This document shows, in pieces, positions 23,633-27,855 of a DNA stretch of 27,855 bases. The translations under genes were made by a program, and so were the position numbers. The stretch comes from JASBZA01 sp964392065 (GTDB lineage Bacteria > Bacillota > Clostridia > Saccharofermentanales > Fastidiosipilaceae), in NCBI GenBank assembly GCA_964392065.1, contig CAYMOG010000014.1, forward strand, positions 1 through 27,855. Direction: 5' to 3'. Each line of letters starts with the position of its first letter. The first letter of the stretch is position 1. The notes under the pieces were generated by a model that did not search any database, had not been told where the DNA came from, and was given only the letters and a program-made list of their open reading frames with translations.

Positions 23633-24274
23633 ATGCCTTTTGCAAAAAAAATTAAAATATATCCTAAGACGAAACGTGTAATTTCAGAAACATTTTTTTC
23701 ACTTCTAGAGGATAAAGATTACCACGAGATCAGCGTCAAAGAAATTTGTCAATCGGCCAATTTCTCCCGCCGCACCTTCTACCGTTATTTTAAAAACAAA
23801 CATGAAATTGTAAGCGACTATTCCGGCCTATTACTCATGGAATATTTAGTTTCCATTGATATTGACTTTAACCTATTAACCGGAGTTTTCATTGAGCAAT
23901 ATTTTACATTTTGGCATAATCACAAAATCCTCTGTAAACTCGTACAAGACCCCCTCTTTTCCAAACAACTCATTGAGTCCTTGAACGTTTATACTATTTC
24001 ATCGGTTCATCATTACATAGAAACCAAATTCCAAACCACCGAAAACTTAACAAGACTCACAAGCTTTGTGCTCGGAGGCGTAAGTGCTGTACTACTCGAT
24101 TGGATAAATGATGGTTGTCAAGAAAGCGCTGAACAAATGTCCATTTTTTATGTCGATATGATCAGCGAGTATCTTCGTGTCTTATTCAACGGCGCCTTCG
24201 GCGACACCAACATCGATGCATATGAGAAAATTGTCAGTCTTAGTCAAGAAGCATTTGACTTACCTGTAAACTAA
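23633..24274 (+). CDS. TetR/AcrR family transcriptional regulator
   Basis: 213 residues. The N-terminal 60 residues are a TetR helix-turn-helix: TKRVISETFFSLLEDKDYHE, then ISVKEICQSANFSRRTFYRYFKNKHEI. The C-terminal ligand domain (about 65-213) is unlike the drug-pump repressors I know and resembles the TetR C-terminal type found in Firmicutes. AAAGGAG lies 6 bases before the ATG. It is divergent from copA and 169 bases away. Whether it touches copA is unknown, since the copA promoter already has a CsoR site. Its stop overlaps the stop of the convergent HIRAN gene. Confidence 0.9.
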   Translation: MPFAKKIKIYPKTKRVISETFFSLLEDKDYHEISVKEICQSANFSRRTFYRYFKNKHEIVSDYSGLLLMEYLVSIDIDFNLLTGVFIEQYFTFWHNHKILCKLVQDPLFSKQLIESLNVYTISSVHHYIETKFQTTENLTRLTSFVLGGVSAVLLDWINDGCQESAEQMSIFYVDMISEYLRVLFNGAFGDTNIDAYEKIVSLSQEAFDLPVN

Positions 24275-24633
24275 TCGCGCAAATAAATACGCATAAGAAT
24301 ACGAAGCCAGTTTCCTTCTTGCTCTAGATGCGTCACAACACCATATAGATACTTACCTGCATCCATTAAACGTGCATAGGGTTTGTTTTGTTTCTTAGGA
24401 ATATATCCAATCTTCTCGCCTGCTTGATTTTCGATTCGAACAGCATAGGTATCATGTTCATTCTTAGGTTCCCGATAAAAAACGAGTACTTCCTCTTTTT
24501 GCAGAGTATCAGGAAGCGACACATGACTCGTACCCGCAATCCAAACGCTTTCTAAATAGATATGTTGTTCGTACGGTTTAAGGATCTTGCTGAGGCTTTG
24601 GCCAATAGTACTTGGGACGACTAACTGGCTCAT
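24271..24633 (-). CDS. HIRAN domain protein
   Basis: 120 residues, mostly one HIRAN domain (about 23-115): IAGTSHVSL, then VFYREPKNEHDTYAVRI, then GEKIGYIPKKQN and ARLMDAG. In eukaryotic HLTF and Rad5 this fold binds 3' single-stranded DNA ends and recognises stalled forks; bacterial stand-alone HIRAN proteins are poorly characterised. It overlaps the upstream J-domain-like gene by 4 bases (ATGA), so the two are translationally coupled. It ends against the convergent TetR gene, with stop codons TAA and TAG sharing bases and no terminator between. Confidence 0.88.
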   Translation of the reverse strand: MSQLVVPSTIGQSLSKILKPYEQHIYLESVWIAGTSHVSLPDTLQKEEVLVFYREPKNEHDTYAVRIENQAGEKIGYIPKKQNKPYARLMDAGKYLYGVVTHLEQEGNWLRILMRIYLRD

Positions 24634-25415
24634 AAATTAAGCACCTCAAGAATCTTCTGTTGATAATATTCCTCAAATTCCCGATACCGCGCAATAATCT
24701 CCGTTAGCTCTATGCGTCTCGTTTGAATGGTCTCCTCTGAAACTATATAGTCCTGTAAATTAAATGGGAAATTAACCTTGACCTCACCAATTTCTCTCTT
24801 CACCGATTCAAGCAACTGCTCAAGCCGCCCGATTTCCGATTCAGGATCTAAACCCACATCGACTTCCCTTTCCTCGGCCAAAGCCGCAATTATCCTAATT
24901 CCAGACAAATCATTTCGCTCATAGCACTTCACAGCTTGATGAAACATCTCCCTCTGCTTACAATTAAGGTTTAAATTCAGATCCGGGTGCAAAGCTTTCA
25001 TAATCTTACGATAAAGCTTCTTGATTTCCTCAACTTCTTCTGTAGTAAGGCATGGTGACTTCTGATAGGTAATCGAATCAAGAATCTGCTCTCGCAATGT
25101 CTCCAGTTGCTCTTGATACTTCAGAAACTCCAGATCCAAGATGATTTCTATTTCCTGATGCTTGATTTCTTCTTGTAGATTTCTCTTAGCTTGAAGTATT
25201 TCAAGTTTCCGACGAGCCCTAGACATTGACATAATCGTATCATTTACTTCGTACTCTAAATCTCCTAAGCGGAACATATAGGTATACAAAATATTTTTCG
25301 CAACGGTATATTTCAAATCATCTAACTCGAGAAAACTTCGTTCCAATAGATTATGCAAATGTTCTATTGTACGTCGCTGACTTAAATATATTTCCGAAAT
25401 CACCAATGCGTTCAT
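24630..25415 (-). CDS. Coiled-coil protein with a J-domain-like HPD motif
   Basis: 261 residues from the chosen start. Charged helical regions (about 60-115 and 175-260) with coiled-coil character surround a short segment, IKKLYRKIMKALHPDLN (HPD at 143-145). That is the helix-turn-helix core of DnaJ-type J-domains, which recruit DnaK. The Leu/Tyr pattern before HPD and the QAVKCYERNDL helix after it fit a J-domain, although the domain is embedded in the middle of the chain. The ATG at 25415 is preferred because AAAGGA lies 8 bases before it; two start codons further upstream lack such a site. It overlaps the HIRAN gene. No known system name is claimed. Confidence 0.7.
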   Translation of the reverse strand: MNALVISEIYLSQRRTIEHLHNLLERSFLELDDLKYTVAKNILYTYMFRLGDLEYEVNDTIMSMSRARRKLEILQAKRNLQEEIKHQEIEIILDLEFLKYQEQLETLREQILDSITYQKSPCLTTEEVEEIKKLYRKIMKALHPDLNLNLNCKQREMFHQAVKCYERNDLSGIRIIAALAEEREVDVGLDPESEIGRLEQLLESVKREIGEVKVNFPFNLQDYIVSEETIQTRRIELTEIIARYREFEEYYQQKILEVLNL

Positions 25416-25456
25416 CGTACTCATCCTTTCTACCAATTTGTTGTTAGTATACTCGA

Positions 25457-25472
25457 ACTTGATTTCTCAAGT
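25457..25472. promoter_or_regulatory. Inverted repeat upstream of the J-domain-like gene
   Basis: ACTTGA and TCAAGT are separated by TTTC. The repeat lies about 42-57 bases before the start, next to TATACT on the minus strand (a possible -10), so it may be an operator. A simple chance repeat is also possible. Confidence 0.3.
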
Positions 25473-25490
25473 GGGCAGAAAACAGGACAC

Positions 25491-25520
25491 AAAAAAGTCC
25501 TGAACCTAAGTTCAGGACTT
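25491..25520 (-). terminator. Intrinsic terminator after the ABC permease gene
   Basis: On the minus strand AAGTCCTGAAC and GTTCAGGACTT form an 11-bp stem with a short loop, followed by a T-rich tail (TTTTTTG). Confidence 0.88.
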
Positions 25521-25536
25521 CTACGTTTGGCTCGTA

Positions 25537-25547
25537 GCACCGAAAAA
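25537..25547 (+). repeat. Direct repeat copy 1 flanking the ABC module
   Basis: GCACCGAAAAA, identical to the copy at 27739-27749. The two lie just outside the two ABC genes in the same orientation. Confidence 0.6.
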
Positions 25548-25551
25548 GATA

Positions 25552-26793
25552 TCACGCCTTCAACACAGCTTTGATGATGTTACCAATTTTAGGAGATGTA
25601 CCGTACATAAGAACACCAACACGGTAGATTTTTGCGGAAAGAATTCCAATTCCAAAGGTAGACACAACCAAAACGCCAATGGAAATCGCAATCTCATACC
25701 AAGGCACAGTGCTCATAGCAATTCTTGTAAACATAGCCATCGGTGATGTGAAGGGAATGTACGAGCAAATCTGCATCAGTAGGTTATCCACACTTCCGCT
25801 GCTCATTGAGAACATAACCACCATAAAACCAATAACGAACAGGAAGTTTAAAGGCTGAACAGCAGTATTGATATCCTCCAACTTGGAAACCGTAGAAGAA
25901 ATAGCACCGTAGAGGAACGCATAAATGAGGAAGCCGAGCAGGAAGAAAACGAGCATATATACAAACAGATCGGGCGGAATATTGAAGATCGAGTCAATGA
26001 TTCCGTTATCTCCCCAATAGGACTTGTTCATATTGTAGAACACAAGTGCCGAGCCAAAGATGGCAACGAGTTGAACAAGACCTGCTATACAAGCCGCTAA
26101 AACCTTACCAAACATCATATTGATGGGTTTGGCACTGGTGATAAGCAATTCCATAGCACGAGAGCTTTTTTCAGTCGCAACACTCATCGCTACCATCTGA
26201 CCGTAAAGCAGGATAACCATATACAGTGCAAAAATCATAATGTAGGTGTAGAAGAAGTTTTGCATCTGATCTTTTCCAAGACTTTCTACTTCACCGTCAA
26301 TTTGAATGCTCATAACACCGGCAGCATCTTCAGCTGACATACCGCCACCTATCATAGCGTTCATTTGATAGATCTGTTGCAATACACCGGTTGCGATATC
26401 GGGGTTCATATCGTACATCGAAAGGTTATCAACGTAATAGGTAAATGAGGTTGCTCCGGTCATTACAAAAGCACACTCCACATCGCCGGAGGTGATCTTA
26501 TCCTTGATCACGCTGATTTCTGCGTCAGTAATCTGTACGTCGTAGTCGGTAAAGGATGCGGCAAACGTTTCTTTTACCATATCCGCCTGTGTAGGATTAT
26601 CTGCCTTTACAAGCATAACGGAAAGGTCTGTGGTGGTATCAGAAGTATCGTCTGATTCAAACAAGGCGGTAATACGGGGAAAGAACATAACGATAGCGAT
26701 AACCACCATCAAAAAGATGGTTACACCGACAAACGCCTTATTCTTGGCATAATTTTTAAGTTCAAATTTAAGAATTTTTCCAAACTGTTTCAT
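25552..26793 (-). CDS. ABC transporter permease (ABC-2/NatB-like)
   Basis: 413 residues. An N-terminal membrane helix (about 20-40) is followed by an extracytoplasmic domain (about 45-185) and five or six C-terminal membrane segments, the layout of NatB-type ABC-2 permeases. The landmark SVATEKSSRAMELLITSAKP matches the coupling region of this group. Its AGGAGG overlaps the end of the ATPase gene. With that gene it forms a two-component exporter; sodium or a small peptide/drug are known cargos of relatives, and the cargo here is unknown. Leucine codons in the first 60 codons include no CTA, unlike most neighbours. Confidence 0.9.
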   Translation of the reverse strand: MKQFGKILKFELKNYAKNKAFVGVTIFLMVVIAIVMFFPRITALFESDDTSDTTTDLSVMLVKADNPTQADMVKETFAASFTDYDVQITDAEISVIKDKITSGDVECAFVMTGATSFTYYVDNLSMYDMNPDIATGVLQQIYQMNAMIGGGMSAEDAAGVMSIQIDGEVESLGKDQMQNFFYTYIMIFALYMVILLYGQMVAMSVATEKSSRAMELLITSAKPINMMFGKVLAACIAGLVQLVAIFGSALVFYNMNKSYWGDNGIIDSIFNIPPDLFVYMLVFFLLGFLIYAFLYGAISSTVSKLEDINTAVQPLNFLFVIGFMVVMFSMSSGSVDNLLMQICSYIPFTSPMAMFTRIAMSTVPWYEIAISIGVLVVSTFGIGILSAKIYRVGVLMYGTSPKIGNIIKAVLKA

Positions 26794-26798
26794 ATTGC

Positions 26799-27698
26799 TT
26801 AATCCTCCTGTGCGGCATCGCCTGCATATTCTACGAAAATATCATTGAGGGAAGGTTCGTAAACCTTTACCTCGTCAATATCATAGGTTTCTACAAGGCG
26901 GGTCATAGTGGCTTTCTTTTCGGAGGGATCAGCCAAGCGAATCATTAAGTTGCCGTTTTCCATAACTGTACAGGTAGAACCAAAATCAGCAATAATTGCA
27001 TCGGGCGTTTCTGTTTTTACAACCAAACGGTCACGGGGATAGTCACGCTTGATATCATGCAAATCACCTTGAAGAGCAACAACGCCGTTGTTAAGAATAG
27101 CAATGCTATCGCAGAATTCTTCTATGTAGCTCATCTGATGGCTGGAGAACAGAACAATCTTGCCCTTAGAAATCTGTTCCTTAACCACATCCTTTAAGAG
27201 CATTGCATTTACAGGGTCAAGACCCGAAAAAGGCTCGTCAAGAATAACGATGTCGGGATCGTGAGCAAGAGCGGTAATAAGCTGAATTTTCTGCTGATTA
27301 CCTTTTGAGAGAGTTTCGAGCTTCTTGTTGCGGTACTCGGTCATACCGAGTCTGTCGAGCCAATAATCTATGGATTTTACTGCTTCTTTGCGACTCATAC
27401 CTTTCAGTTCTGCAAAATATGTAAGTTGGTCAAGGATTATCTTTTTAGGATATAAGCCTCTTTCTTCGGGAAGATAACCGATACCGATTTTGTTATAATC
27501 AATTTGCTGACCGTCGATCAACACTTCACCGCTGTTTGCGGGAAACACATCCATCAAGATTCGAATAGACGTAGTCTTACCGGCACCGTTTCTGCCGAGC
27601 AGTCCGAAGGCTTTGCCACCTTCAGCTTTGAATGAAACTCCGGTGAGGACTTTCTTCTCACCAAAGGATTTTTCTATGTTTTTGAATTCCAATACCAT
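26799..27698 (-). CDS. ABC transporter ATP-binding protein (NatA-like)
   Basis: 299 residues. Walker A GRNGAGKT (35-42), signature LSKGNQQK (130-137) and Walker B VILDEP (151-156) are all intact, and the helical domain has YLPEERGLYPK. A C-terminal extension of about 80 residues (from GDLHDIKRDYPRDRL) matches the DUF4162-type tail of NatA-like ATPases. AGAAGG lies 7 bases before the ATG. It is the first gene of the pair. Confidence 0.95.
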   Translation of the reverse strand: MVLEFKNIEKSFGEKKVLTGVSFKAEGGKAFGLLGRNGAGKTTSIRILMDVFPANSGEVLIDGQQIDYNKIGIGYLPEERGLYPKKIILDQLTYFAELKGMSRKEAVKSIDYWLDRLGMTEYRNKKLETLSKGNQQKIQLITALAHDPDIVILDEPFSGLDPVNAMLLKDVVKEQISKGKIVLFSSHQMSYIEEFCDSIAILNNGVVALQGDLHDIKRDYPRDRLVVKTETPDAIIADFGSTCTVMENGNLMIRLADPSEKKATMTRLVETYDIDEVKVYEPSLNDIFVEYAGDAAQED

Positions 27699-27714
27699 TT
27701 TTTAACCTTCTAAT

Positions 27715-27742
27715 AAAAAAGTGCGCAGCCAAAGTTTCGCAC
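27715..27742 (-). terminator. Hairpin with T-run just before the ABC ATPase start
   Basis: On the minus strand GTGCG and CGCAC form a 5-bp stem around a 12-base loop, followed by TTTTTT, only 22 bases before the gene start. It could be the end of an upstream transcript or a leader attenuator of the ABC operon. The stem is short, so it may be weak. Confidence 0.4.
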
Positions 27743-27749
27743 CGAAAAA
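27739..27749 (+). repeat. Direct repeat copy 2 flanking the ABC module
   Basis: GCACCGAAAAA, identical to the copy at 25537-25547. It partly overlaps the hairpin before the ABC ATPase gene. Confidence 0.6.
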
Positions 27750-27800
27750 CGTAGCTCAATCTGTTGCGACACAGTTCACTCCAAACAGAAAATGATATCA

Positions 27801-27829
27801 AGGCATACATTTTTACCAATAGTATGCCT
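27801..27829. promoter_or_regulatory. Inverted repeat upstream of the ABC genes, candidate operator
   Basis: AGGCATAC and GTATGCCT are perfect 8-bp arms separated by 13 bases, about 100-130 bases before the ABC ATPase start. The spacing fits a dimeric regulator. No promoter could be fixed nearby with confidence. Confidence 0.4.
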
Positions 27830-27855
27830 GTTCAGAGTAATATTAAACTGTATCG

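Overview
The window is low-GC DNA from a strictly anaerobic Firmicute, most likely a member of the Clostridia. I infer this from AGGAGG-type ribosome binding sites, the Rnf ferredoxin:NAD+ complex, many lipoproteins with a lipobox, CsoR/CopA copper control, LCP and YitT proteins, and intrinsic terminators. No rRNA, tRNA, CRISPR array or transposase is visible, and I do not name a genus. Layout: 1-457 is the N-terminal part of a UDP-GlcNAc 2-epimerase (wecB/mnaA) cut by the window edge. 497-2185 is an LCP-family cell-wall ligase. 2334-10529 is a nine-gene minus-strand operon, rnfC-D-G-E-A-B, then a NusG_II-domain protein, a Gx transporter-family membrane protein and an ApbE flavin transferase lipoprotein. 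10530-10885 is a divergent control region. 10886-13074 is a plus-strand pair, a DUF1538 membrane protein and a tandem PII-like protein. 13207-14400 is an HtrA-like protease. 14480-15436 is a YitT-family protein and 15560-16486 a sugar-nucleotidyltransferase. 16517-18683 holds a duplicated-domain lipoprotein followed by a second ApbE. 18783-20421 is a purine-salvage pair (NCS2-type permease and phosphoribosyltransferase). 20611-23463 is copA-csoR with a CopZ-like domain at the CopA C-terminus. 23633-24274 is a TetR-type regulator. 24271-25415 is a HIRAN protein coupled to a J-domain-like coiled-coil protein. 25552-27698 is a NatAB-like ABC exporter. How the genes fit together: the main theme is flavin-based electron transfer at the outer face of the membrane. 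Rnf couples reduced ferredoxin to NAD+ and pumps Na+ or H+. RnfG and RnfD carry covalent FMN, which ApbE attaches, and apbE is the last gene of the same operon. RnfG is unusual: it has three consecutive FMN-binding domains instead of one. A second ApbE sits elsewhere in the window behind a lipoprotein made of two copies of a domain that I cannot match to a canonical flavinylation motif. The best candidates for something new or under-described are the three-domain RnfG, the lipoprotein-ApbE pair, CopA with an apparent internal translation start for a free CopZ, the DUF1538-PII-like pair, and the HIRAN/J-domain pair. The ABC exporter looks foreign: its leucine codon choice differs from its neighbours, and an 11-bp direct repeat lies at each end.
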